Made by a program: the position numbers and the translations under genes. DNA of 64,000 nucleotides, taken from positions 1 to 64,000 of the forward strand of contig JAMJFZ010000114.1 of NCBI GenBank assembly GCA_026225945.1, read 5' to 3'. Below are positions 32,514 to 44,514 of this stretch, in pieces (positions within the stretch are counted from its first letter, which is position 1; every line of letters starts with the position of its first letter). Under the pieces are notes generated by a model that was given only the letters and a program-made list of their open reading frames with translations, had not been told where the DNA came from and made no database searches. The DNA is from Cricetomys ansorgei (lineage: Eukaryota; Chordata; Mammalia; Rodentia; Nesomyidae).

Positions 32514-35393
32514 TCAGTCCCAGTCACTGTCCTCTGAGGAGGAGGAGGAGGAGACCCGAAGGTCCTCATAGAGGACACTCACTGGCACCTGGGAGCAGTG
32601 AGCTCCCTGGCTGTTCTCCAGGAAGGCGGGGCTCTCTGGGGAAGGTGTTTGCTTCTCCATGGGAAGCTCTGGGGTCATTGGCTGGAACCTGCAGCTCCAG
32701 GAATCACCTTCTTGTCTGGTGAAGATCATCCTCAGAGCTCCTGCTGCATGAGGTTCCGCAGAGGGCTGATGCGGTGAGTCCACACAGGGTCTGACCCAGA
32801 TCAGAGCCGCCCTGCTCTGGAGCTGCTGTTGGTCAGTGCTGGGCAGCTGGCCTGGAGCTTCCCGGCTCATTGAAGATTCCAGGTGTTCTTGCATGGGAGG
32901 AGCCTGAATTTCTGTGGAGGCCTTGGAAAGAGGCCTTGCCTTGGTCTCTTCTGGCGGATTAGAGTGGACTCTGCGTTTTTTGGGGGGGTTCTGGCTCGGC
33001 TGCCTGGGGTCCAGGGAAGGATTTCTGCCTGAGACCCACATGCTGTGTGGAAGCATCTGTCTCTGCCTGGAAGAGTCCAGATGCTGTCTGGGCTGGGGTT
33101 TCCCACTGACGGTCCCAATGGGATCTTGCCCAGAACCTCTCCTGCACTCAGGAGTTATCCTCGGCCTGTTGAAGTGCTGTGAACAAGACAAACACATGGA
33201 GAATCTGTGATGCCTTTGCCTGAGTAAAATCAAAGACTCTGAAAGCTAGGAAACAGACTCATTCGGGCAGCTGCTGGGATTCTCACAATAGTAAAAGTCA
33301 GTAGAAGCTCCCATTCAAGGGGATGTGATGGCCCACATCAGGTACCTAGGGGGTGGGAGGTGTTTGTGCTCTAGGTCGAGAACAGCCTCAGCCTCCCTGC
33401 AAAGGTCAGGTGACCCTCACTCCCATAACAGAAATGGGTCTGCACACGTACATGTGTTTGCTGTCATTGCGCAGAGGACACAAAACATTCCTATCCGGAC
33501 AGACAGAGAGGAAGCTAGGAAGAAGGGCATATCATTCTTGGGTCAGGAGACACAATGAGATTCAGATTCCAACAACACTCTGCTCATCGTTCTAATCCCT
33601 TCACATGGCCTATGGAGACCACACAAGTCATTCTTAGAGGCCATGGCCGGAACCAGCCAAAGCTCACAGAGCTCTAGGGGCCAACAGGTCAGATTGGAAG
33701 AAAGAGGTGCCTTTCCTCTCCTTAGCGTTCTCCAAGGCAAGTCTAGATTTTAGACAGTTGTAGCTCATCCTAACTAGGGTTTCTAGAGCTAGTAGAGTCA
33801 GCCTGTCCACAGTTACTCTTACAAAGAAACCCTGAAATGCTAGCTGATTCAGTTGGTCAGAGAGAGCTTTGGTCCACTATGGTCTTGGCGAAAAACATGG
33901 CAGCCGGGGGGCAGACATCGTACTGGAGGTGGAGCCTCCAGGTCTGGAGATCAACTATCATGAAGACAAAGAATGCCAGAGAGATTCTCCATCTGGCTCC
34001 AACCCTGGGGAGACCTCAAGGCCCACACCCAGGGACATACTTCCTCCAGACAAGCCACACAGACTCCATCAAGGCCATACTCCCCAATAGCTCCACCCTC
34101 TGTGACCCTCCATTTTCACGCAAACCCCCACACTCCAGAAACCATGGGTTCCAGAAGCAGCACCCGATCTCTGGAGAGACAGCAAGGTCACCAGAAAGCT
34201 AGGAGAGCACTTCTGTTTGGAATCCTTCTGCCAATCAGAAGGATTGACGACCTAGGGTCCAAGATCAAAGTCCATGCTCGAGGACAGCTGAACTGAACCC
34301 TGGCCACCCTCAAGGACAGCTGCTCTACAAATGGGAGCCCACAATGCGGAGGCTCGCTCACTCATCCAGACCCATGTCAATGGGAAACTATGACAATGCC
34401 TCATAGGATCCTTGCTGCCACCTGGAGCGTTTCAGGAATCAGACACGGGGCATGCACTGAGGATAAGAGGGGAGCAGAGAGGCCAGAGGGCAGGCGGAGG
34501 CCAGAGCACAGGGAATGGACTTACGGGAACACAGGCTTGGCTCTTGCTGCCAGACAGGTTGAGTGGCTGGCCTCTCCTTTGCTGAGCCTTGGGAGGTTTG
34601 GGGACAGGAGCCTTCCCCTGCTGCTCTTGGACCCTGTGGGACAGACAGTGGTGCGGGCACAAGTCAGACCCCCTCTCAGATGCACAGACTGGCTTGCAGC
34701 AGCTCTCTGACCCTTTCAGGCTTTGGGGACTGAGAGAGGACCCACGCTTGTTGTCTCCGCTGAGCTTGGGGCCACCTAGAGCCTTCCCTCTTGCCAGACC
34801 ATTCCCCTTTTCCCCAAAACTCACCTCTGTCTGGTGGCTTGATGGGGTGCCTGGTCTCTCTCAGTCTGGCTCATGGGCCCTGGCCTCTGGGGACGCAGGG
34901 GCCGGCCAGGAGACCGGTTCTCCTTCTCCTCCTTGGATGGCAGAGGCTGTGCCACTAAGACCACAGAGCCGCACCTGATGGGGCACCTCCTGTTCCCTGC
35001 CTTGTGGCCAAAGGCCCCACAGTCTCTGCATTTCACCTGTGAATGGCAAAGGGGATGCAGTGTAGCTGCCAGCTGGCTGGCTCCTTAAGACCCTATTGAG
35101 ACTTGAAGCCCTGTCTGAGCAGTCTTCTCAGCCGACAGCCCAGAACTCAAACTCGCAGGTGTGTGACAACACCCAAGAGCCTGTCTCCCCCAGCCTCAGC
35201 CCCAGACACCTACATCCTCAGTGTTTGCTGACACCTATAGGGCTCTGCTTACCCTAGGGTTCTCTTCTTCCGCCGGGGGAACCTTCAGGGCCATGGGGCC
35301 TCTTGGCCCACTCTGCACTCTCTGAGCAAGAGGGCTCCTGTGGCCCTGGACCTTCACGAGGGCTGCCTGTCTGCTGTTTGAAGGTGGCTTCAT
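32514..35393 (-). CDS. Fam90a: FAM90A-family zinc-knuckle protein, gene 3 (374 aa)
   Basis: Exons are 35253-35393, 34825-35036, 34525-34633 and 32514-33176; all borders and phases are kept. The only predicted protein change from genes 1-2 is residue 6, N instead of K (AAC for AAG), in the leader before the zinc knuckle. This change is shared by genes 4-7, so it marks a sub-lineage covering the right part of the array. The serine run remains six. Leader exon ends at 36386. Confidence 0.88.
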
Positions 35394-35907
35394 CTTCTGC
35401 TACTCTTGGTTTGGATTTCCTGAATCAACAGGAGATAAAGTGTTTTGATCCGGAAACTTCAACAGAGTGACCTGACAACACCATGGGGCCTGCTGCTGGC
35501 TAGGAAATGGCGATGCAGTGTGTGTGCACCTCCCAAGCCTGTCTTAACTGGGGCATGTGTCCTTGAAATGGGATTGTCCTGGCCATGCTCCTCTTGAGGA
35601 TTGATCAGTGACACACACATCCTCAGGAGGCTGGCTCAAACTGCACTGACAAGATGGAGCTTGAGCCATTCCTTACAAAGTCCCATCAAGGAGAGCTGAA
35701 ACCACTTTATCTCTTTCTTAGTGCAGACAACACTACTCACATCACAATATTTCTCTTTTAATTCAGTTCCATTGTCCAAGCTCTTCGTTAGATGTACTCA
35801 TGGCTTTTCCCCAGTTTTATTTTTTATTTTATTTGTATTTTTTGAGTCTGTCGGTATTGCTTTTGTGGAATTATTCTTGAGTGTGTATTTTGTGTGTGTG
35901 TGTGTTT

Positions 35908-35946
<39 letters not shown>

Positions 35947-36385
35947 TTTCTGGATTCCTTCATGAGGCCTAGCACAATTCAGGTGTGTCTTTTAGCTCTG
36001 TCTTCCAACCTAAGTCCTGTCATGCCTTATTTTCACTCAGGATTTTTCAGAAATTTTCTAATGTGTCCTTGAATTTATAATGTGCCCAAGTTAGCCTCTA
36101 CCCACAAAAGCGCTTTAAGTTTCTGTTGTTTCATTTACTTCTAACTTCCCTGTGATTCAGGGAGTTGACAATACCAAGTCATAGAGTGCCTAACACACTT
36201 CATCCCGATCCTATGTCAGGAATATCAGTGTTTTGAGACCTTCCTTGATACTCACATGGAATTTCTAAAGGCAGGTAAGAATTAGGACCTCGGCTAGAGC
36301 AAGCGAACAACTTGGCCTTGTAGCCCACTACAGCCTGGGTTGAGGAGGAGCAAGCTCTCGATGGCCTTGCTTCTGGGAGACTCAC

Positions 36386-36943
36386 CTTCCGAGTGCAGCA
36401 GAACAACCTCCAAATCTCCAAGCACAGTTTCGAAGGAAGGTGCCGGAGGAGTCCTTCAGGAGAGTAGAAGGCTGCTTTCCCTACTGAAAACGCCTCCTCT
36501 TCTGTCAGTCTAGCATGCTGGATGTCAGTGTAGGGGCTGGTCTTCAGCAGAAAGTGGTATCCCAAAGGAATAAGTTGTAGTGGAAGCAGCAAAGGGAGTG
36601 GGCTTGCTTGCCCCTTGCTGCCAGCAGCTCAAATGAAAAGCTGTCTGTGATTTTCCCAGGAAGGTGTGGCCTAAAGGAAAGGTGTGTCTGCTTTACCCAA
36701 TGAGCATTCAGAGAGTGTGTGTCCACCCAGCGGAGGCACAAATAAACAGCTTTACCCTTTCTAGGTCTTAACACTCATCTCTTGCTGACTGGATGGTCTG
36801 GGACCGTGTCCACCCCAGCAGGCAGCCAGTAGACCACCACTATTGTTTGAGCCAAAAGTAGAGCCAAGGGTGCTTCTTGGCTTGGGGTGCACCTCTGGCA
36901 ACAAATTCAAGGAAGTCTGGGAACTCTGGTGAGTCATCCAATC
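36386..36943 (-). promoter_or_regulatory. 5' leader exon and putative promoter block, gene 3
   Basis: The donor follows 36386. AP-1 type motif at 36930-36936, CCAAT directly beyond. The upstream 69-codon frame (ATG at 36592) is open, with a P-to-T change. Confidence 0.5.
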
Positions 36944-38115
36944 GAACAATAATAGCCTGAGTGGAAAATGAAGGCTCTAAAGCAGAGAAATCATTGCCCC
37001 ACAAACAAACAAACAAACAAATATACAAAGAAACACACCAACAAACCAAACCATAGAAAGCATTCCTAAGCCTAAACAGGAGAATTCTATCAAGATCTAG
37101 AGGCGATTAGCATACCAAACACACTAGAACCGAAAGGAAAGTTCCTGAGCCCACACCTAAGGATCAAAACTTCAACCCTACAGGTCAAAGAGAGGATAAT
37201 AAAAGCAGCAAGAGCAAAAGACAAACCTATGAAAGTAGAGCCATTAGAAAGAGATGTCAGTTCAATGTAGAGACTCTAAGGGCCACAAGGGCCTGGACAG
37301 ATGTGGAACAAACTCTTCTCTGAGCACAGATGCCAGCCCAGACGATTATACCCAGACAAACTATCCACTACAATCCTAGGAGGTAATGAGATAAGACATT
37401 CTGTGTGAAAAGCAAGCTCCTTGTGTGCTAACCCTCCTTCCTCAGGGGTGAGGATTTTGGATTTCCTGTATCAGAAGAACACAACATAGAAACAAAAGGA
37501 AATGTCACGAGGAGCATATGTGGTGTGCTTTTGGCCATTCCTGTGATCCCACCTAGAAGCCTTGTGCGACCCAGGTTTAGGTCCTGGGAATTGAAACCTT
37601 GCGGTAATGTGTCCTTGTAGAATGATCCCAGATGTCAAAATCTGTTCAAGAACATATACTTAAGAGACTGCCGTGACCCTCCCACCCAAGATTCACCTGC
37701 CAACCCCATATTCATTCCCAGAACACTTGTATGCTTCTCACTTCTCATCTGAAGGAAAATTGGTTCAAGAGGCACAGCTGAGGTCTAAGTATCTGCTCCT
37801 GGTGTCTCCATGGGTGCCCTGACCTTGAGAGGCCAGAGAGTCATCCTGTGTTGTTCCTGTAACCGGTTTCTGGAAGTCAAGGAGGTCAGAGTCTTCCCTG
37901 CCAAAGCTCTTCCTTCCAAGGCAGGGCCTGAGGAAGGACTGGCCTGTCACTGTGTGACCTTATGTTCACAGGGGTGAGGGACCCTGTGGACAGTGTCCAC
38001 AGTTGTGTTGAGTGCCACTCATGTTTGTGGATTGGTGTGGGACCTTGGGTAGTGTCCAAAACCCCATGAGGTTAGCATGAGAACAGCAGTGCAGACTATA
38101 GATTTGGGAAAACAA

Positions 38116-38121
38116 TTTATT
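38116..38121 (-). terminator. Polyadenylation signal AATAAA, gene 4
   Basis: Located 387 bases past the stop codon of gene 4. Confidence 0.75.
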
Positions 38122-38507
38122 GATCACAGGGGAAAATGTCTTACAAGGTGACAACGGGTGTTTAATTGTTAACAGCAAAGTTACTTAGAAAAGAATATGT
38201 GTTGTAGGTCCCTGCTACTGACAATGGGCCTGCTTGACTTGATCCAGGTGCTTTCCATTGGCACCCTCAGAGTCCAGAGTCCACACAGAGGTGAAGCTTC
38301 TGCTGAGAGCCGTCACTCCAAACATGATAGGAGTTCTCAGGGGTGCAGTTCCTCTCAGTGTCAGTCAGCCAGCTCTCACCTTCACAAGAGGAGGTGCCTT
38401 CCCAGTAGTGCCTCTTTGACCAGAGGAGAAGGCCACAGTGTGCCCCTCTGGAAACCTCCTTCGGTCTGAGCTCGCTCGGAGATGCCAAAGTCATCCCACC
38501 TGGAGGC

Positions 38508-41387
38508 TCAGTCCCAGTCACTGTCCTCTGAGGAGGAGGAGGAGGAGACCCGAAGGTCCTCATAGAGGACACTCACTGGCACCTGGGAGCAGTGAGCTCC
38601 CTGGCTGTTCTCCAGGAAGGCGGGGCTCTCTGGGGAAGGTGTTTGCTTCTCCATGGGAAGCTCTGGGGTCATTGGCTGGAACCTGCAGCTCCAGGAATCA
38701 CCTTCTTGTCTGGTGAAGATCATCCTCAGAGCTCCTGCTGCATGAGGTTCCGCAGAGGGCTGATGCGGTGAGTCCACACAGGGTCTGACCCAGATCAGAG
38801 CCGCCCTGCTCTGGAGCTGCTGTTGGTCAGTGCTGGGCAGCTGGCCTGGAGCTTCCCGGCTCATTGAAGATTCCAGGTGTTCTTGCATGGGAGGAGCCTG
38901 AATTTCTGTGGAGGCCTTGGAAAGAGGCCTTGCCTTGGTCTCTTCTGGCGGATTAGAGTGGACTCTGCGTTTTTTGGGGGGGTTCTGGCTCGGCTGCCTG
39001 GGGTCCAGGGAAGGATTTCTGCCTGAGACCCACATGCTGTGTGGAAGCATCTGTCTCTGCCTGGAAGAGTCCAGATGCTGTCTGGGCTGGGGTTTCCCAC
39101 TGACGGTCCCAATGGGATCTTGCCCAGAACCTCTCCTGCACTCAGGAGTTATCCTCGGCCTGTTGAAGTGCTGTGAACAAGACAAACACATGGAGAATCT
39201 GTGATGCCTTTGCCTGAGTAAAATCAAAGACTCTGAAAGCTAGGAAACAGACTCATTCGGGCAGCTGCTGGGATTCTCACAATAGTAAAAGTCAGTAGAA
39301 GCTCCCATTCAAGGGGATGTGATGGCCCACATCAGGTACCTAGGGGGTGGGAGGTGTTTGTGCTCTAGGTCGAGAACAGCCTCAGCCTCCCTGCAAAGGT
39401 CAGGTGACCCTCACTCCCATAACAGAAATGGGTCTGCACACGTACATGTGTTTGCTGTCATTGCGCAGAGGACACAAAACATTCCTATCCGGACAGACAG
39501 AGAGGAAGCTAGGAAGAAGGGCATATCATTCTTGGGTCAGGAGACACAATGAGATTCAGATTCCAACAACACTCTGCTCATCGTTCTAATCCCTTCACAT
39601 GGCCTATGGAGACCACACAAGTCATTCTTAGAGGCCATGGCCGGAACCAGCCAAAGCTCACAGAGCTCTAGGGGCCAACAGGTCAGATTGGAAGAAAGAG
39701 GTGCCTTTCCTCTCCTTAGCGTTCTCCAAGGCAAGTCTAGATTTTAGACAGTTGTAGCTCATCCTAACTAGGGTTTCTAGAGCTAGTAGAGTCAGCCTGT
39801 CCACAGTTACTCTTACAAAGAAACCCTGAAATGCTAGCTGATTCAGTTGGTCAGAGAGAGCTTTGGTCCACTATGGTCTTGGCGAAAAACATGGCAGCCG
39901 GGGGGCAGACATCGTACTGGAGGTGGAGCCTCCAGGTCTGGAGATCAACTATCATGAAGACAAAGAATGCCAGAGAGATTCTCCATCTGGCTCCAACCCT
40001 GGGGAGACCTCAAGGCCCACACCCAGGGACATACTTCCTCCAGACAAGCCACACAGACTCCATCAAGGCCATACTCCCCAATAGCTCCACCCTCTGTGAC
40101 CCTCCATTTTCACGCAAACCCCCACACTCCAGAAACCATGGGTTCCAGAAGCAGCACCCGATCTCTGGAGAGACAGCAAGGTCACCAGAAAGCTAGGAGA
40201 GCACTTCTGTTTGGAATCCTTCTGCCAATCAGAAGGATTGACGACCTAGGGTCCAAGATCAAAGTCCATGCTCGAGGACAGCTGAACTGAACCCTGGCCA
40301 CCCTCAAGGACAGCTGCTCTACAAATGGGAGCCCACAATGCGGAGGCTCGCTCACTCATCCAGACCCATGTCAATGGGAAACTATGACAATGCCTCATAG
40401 GATCCTTGCTGCCACCTGGAGCGTTTCAGGAATCAGACACGGGGCATGCACTGAGGATAAGAGGGGAGCAGAGAGGCCAGAGGGCAGGCGGAGGCCAGAG
40501 CACAGGGAATGGACTTACGGGAACACAGGCTTGGCTCTTGCTGCCAGACAGGTTGAGTGGCTGGCCTCTCCTTTGCTGAGCCTTGGGAGGTTTGGGGACA
40601 GGAGCCTTCCCCTGCTGCTCTTGGACCCTGTGGGACAGACAGTGGTGCGGGCACAAGTCAGACCCCCTCTCAGATGCACAGACTGGCTTGCAGCAGCTCT
40701 CTGACCCTTTCAGGCTTTGGGGACTGAGAGAGGACCCACGCTTGTTGTCTCCGCTGAGCTTGGGGCCACCTAGAGCCTTCCCTCTTGCCAGACCATTCCC
40801 CTTTTCCCCAAAACTCACCTCTGTCTGGTGGCTTGATGGGGTGCCTGGTCTCTCTCAGTCTGGCTCATGGGCCCTGGCCTCTGGGGACGCAGGGGCCGGC
40901 CAGGAGACCGGTTCTCCTTCTCCTCCTTGGATGGCAGAGGCTGTGCCACTAAGACCACAGAGCCGCACCTGATGGGGCACCTCCTGTTCCCTGCCTTGTG
41001 GCCAAAGGCCCCACAGTCTCTGCATTTCACCTGTGAATGGCAAAGGGGATGCAGTGTAGCTGCCAGCTGGCTGGCTCCTTAAGACCCTATTGAGACTTGA
41101 AGCCCTGTCTGAGCAGTCTTCTCAGCCGACAGCCCAGAACTCAAACTCGCAGGTGTGTGACAACACCCAAGAGCCTGTCTCCCCCAGCCTCAGCCCCAGA
41201 CACCTACATCCTCAGTGTTTGCTGACACCTATAGGGCTCTGCTTACCCTAGGGTTCTCTTCTTCCGCCGGGGGAACCTTCAGGGCCATGGGGCCTCTTGG
41301 CCCACTCTGCACTCTCTGAGCAAGAGGGCTCCTGTGGCCCTGGACCTTCACGAGGGCTGCCTGTCTGCTGTTTGAAGGTGGCTTCAT
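38508..41387 (-). CDS. Fam90a: FAM90A-family zinc-knuckle protein, gene 4 (374 aa)
   Basis: Exons are 41247-41387, 40819-41030, 40519-40627 and 38508-39170. The predicted protein is the same as gene 3 (N6, six serines). No frameshift, stop or splice-site change was found. The leader exon ends at 42381. It lies between gene 3's upstream block and its own 3' spacer carrying the 11-bp deletion of unit 3, so each boundary has a distinguishing mark despite near-identity of the exons. Confidence 0.88.
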
Positions 41388-41900
41388 CTTCTGCTACTCT
41401 TGGTTTGGATTTCCTGAATCAACAGGAGATAAAGTGTTTTGATCCGGAAACTTCAACAGAGTGACCTGACAACACCATGGGGCCTGCTGCTGGCTAGGAA
41501 ATGGCGATGCAGTGTGTGTGCACCTCCCAAGCCTGTCTTAACTGGGGCATGTGTCCTTGAAATGGGATTGTCCTGGCCATGCTCCTCTTGAGGATTGATC
41601 AGTGACACACACATCCTCAGGAGGCTGGCTCAAACTGCACTGACAAGATGGAGCTTGAGCCATTCCTTACAAAGTCCCATCAAGGAGAGCTGAAACCACT
41701 TTATCTCTTTCTTAGTGCAGACAACACTACTCACATCACAATATTTCTCTTTTAATTCAGTTCCATTGTCCAAGCTCTTCGTTAGATGTACTCATGGCTT
41801 TTCCCCAGTTTTATTTTTTATTTTATTTGTATTTTTTGAGTCTGTCGGTATTGCTTTTGTGGAATTATTCTTGAGTGTGTATTTGTGTGTGTGTGTGTTT

Positions 41901-41944
<44 letters not shown>

Positions 41945-42380
41945 CTGGATTCCTTCATGAGGCCTAGCACAATTCAGGTGTGTCTTTTAGCTCTGTCTTC
42001 CAACCTAAGTCCTGTCATGCCTTATTTTCACTCAGGATTTTTCAGAAATTTTCTAATGTGTCCTTGAATTTATAATGTGCCCAAGTTAGCCTCTACCCAC
42101 AAAAGCGCTTTAAGTTTCTGTTGTTTCATTTACTTCTAACTTCCCTGTGATTCAGGGAGTTGACAATACCAAGTCATAGAGTGCCTAACACACTTCATCC
42201 CGATCCTATGTCAGGAATATCAGTGTTTTGAGACCTTCCTTGATACTCACATGGAATTTCTAAAGGCAGGTAAGAATTAGGACCTCGGCTAGAGCAAGCG
42301 AACAACTTGGCCTTGTAGCCCACTACAGCCTGGGTTGAGGAGGAGCAAGCTCTCGATGGCCTTGCTTCTGGGAGACTCAC

Positions 42381-42938
42381 CTTCCGAGTGCAGCAGAACA
42401 ACCTCCAAATCTCCAAGCACAGTTTCGAAGGAAGGTGCCGGAGGAGTCCTTCAGGAGAGTAGAAGGCTGCTCTCCCTACTGAAAACGCCTCCTCTTCTGT
42501 CAGTCTAGCATGCTGGATGTCAGTGTAGGGGCTGGTCTTCAGCAGAAAGTGGTATCCCAAAGGAATAAGTTGTAGTGGAAGCAGCAAAGGGAGTGGGCTT
42601 GCTTGCCCCTTGCTGCCAGCAGCTCAAATGAAAAGCTGTCTGTGATTTTCCCAGGAAGGTGTGGCCTAAAGGAAAGGTGTGTCTGCTTTACCCAATGAGC
42701 ATTCAGAGAGTGTGTGTCCACCCAGCGGAGGCACAAATAAACAGCTTTACCCTTTCTAGGTCTTAACACTCATCTCTTGCTGACTGGATGGTCTGGGACC
42801 GTGTCCACCCCAGCAGGCAGCCAGTAGACCACCACTATTGTTTGAGCCAAAAGTAGAGCCAAGGGTGCTTCTTGGCTTGGGGTGCACCTCTGGCAACAAA
42901 TTCAAGGAAGTCTGGGAACTCTGGTGAGTCATCCAATC
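42381..42938 (-). promoter_or_regulatory. 5' leader exon and putative promoter block, gene 4
   Basis: The donor follows 42381. AP-1 type motif at 42925-42931 with CCAAT beyond. The upstream 69-codon frame (ATG at 42587) is open, with a K-to-R change. Confidence 0.5.
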
Positions 42939-44122
42939 GAACAATAATAGCCTGAGTGGAAAATGAAGGCTCTAAAGCAGAGAAATCATTGCCCCACAAA
43001 CAAACAAAACAAACAAATATACAAAGAAACACACCAACAAACCAAACCATAGAAAGCATTCCTAAGCCTAAACAGGAGAATTCTATCAAGATCTAGAGGC
43101 GATTAGCATACCAAACACACTAGAACCGAAAGGAAAGTTCCTGAGCCCACACCTAAGGATCAAAACTTCAACCCTACAGGTCAAAGAGAGGATAATAAAA
43201 GCAGCAAGAGCAAAAGACAAACCTATGAAAGTAGAGCCATTAGAAAGAGATGTCAGTTCAATGTAGAGACTCTAAGGGCCACAAGGGCCTGGACAGATGT
43301 GGAACAAACTCTTCTCTGAGCACAGATGCCAGCCCAGACGATTATACCCAGACAAACTATCCACTACAATCCTAGGAGGTAATGAGATAAGACATTCTGT
43401 GTGAAAAGCAAGCTCCTTGTGTGCTAACCCTCCTTCCTCAGGGGTGAGGATTTTGGATTTCCTGTATCAGAAGAACACAACACAGTTTTAACTGGGAAAC
43501 AAAAGGAAATGTCACGAGGAGCATATGTGGTGTGCTTTTGGCCATTCCTGTGATCCCACCTAGAAGCCTTGTGCGACCCAGGTTTAGGTCCTGGGAATTG
43601 AAACCTTGCGGTAATGTGTCCTTGTAGAATGATCCCAGATGTCAAAATCTGTTCAAGAACATATACTTAAGAGACTGCCGTGACCCTCCCACCCAAGATT
43701 CACCTGCCAACCCCATATTCATTCCCAGAACACTTGTATGCTTCTCACTTCTCATCTGAAGGAAAATTGGTTCAAGAGGCACAGCTGAGGTCTAAGTATC
43801 TGCTCCTGGTGTCTCCATGGGTGCCCTGACCTTGAGAGGCCAGAGAGTCATCCTGTGTTGTTCCTGTAACCGGTTTCTGGAAGTCAAGGAGGTCAGAGTC
43901 TTCCCTGCCAAAGCTCTTCCTTCCAAGGCAGGGCCTGAGGAAGGACTGGCCTGTCACTGTGTGACCTTATGTTCACAGGGGTGAGGGACCCTGTGGACAG
44001 TGTCCACAGTTGTGTTGAGTGCCACTCATGTTTGTGGATTGGTGTGGGACCTTGGGTAGTGTCCAAAACCCCATGAGGTTAGCATGAGAACAGCAGTGCA
44101 GACTATAGATTTGGGAAAACAA

Positions 44123-44128
44123 TTTATT
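44123..44128 (-). terminator. Polyadenylation signal AATAAA, gene 5
   Basis: Located 387 bases past the stop codon of gene 5. Confidence 0.75.
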
Positions 44129-44514
44129 GATCACAGGGGAAAATGTCTTACAAGGTGACAACGGGTGTTTAATTGTTAACAGCAAAGTTACTTAGAAAAG
44201 AATATGTGTTGTAGGTCCCTGCTACTGACAATGGGCCTGCTTGACTTGATCCAGGTGCTTTCCATTGGCACCCTCAGAGTCCAGAGTCCACACAGAGGTG
44301 AAGCTTCTGCTGAGAGCCGTCACTCCAAACATGATAGGAGTTCTCAGGGGTGCAGTTCCTCTCAGTGTCAGTCAGCCAGCTCTCACCTTCACAAGAGGAG
44401 GTGCCTTCCCAGTAGTGCCTCTTTGACCAGAGGAGAAGGCCACAGTGTGCCCCTCTGGAAACCTCCTTCGGTCTGAGCTCGCTCGGAGATGCCAAAGTCA
44501 TCCCACCTGGAGGC

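Larger units (their letters stand above)
32122..38115 (-). repeat. Array unit 3 (5994 bp)
   Basis: Same layout. GT tract about 35882-35943 (longest run (TG)16). L1 ORF1-like piece about 37093-37418. It has a private 11-bp deletion ('ttttaactggg') in the spacer at 37489, useful for telling this unit apart. Confidence 0.95.
38116..44122 (-). repeat. Array unit 4 (6007 bp)
   Basis: Same layout. GT tract about 41875-41941 (longest run (TG)19). CAAA run with an extra A near 43008. L1 ORF1-like piece about 43089-43414. Confidence 0.95.
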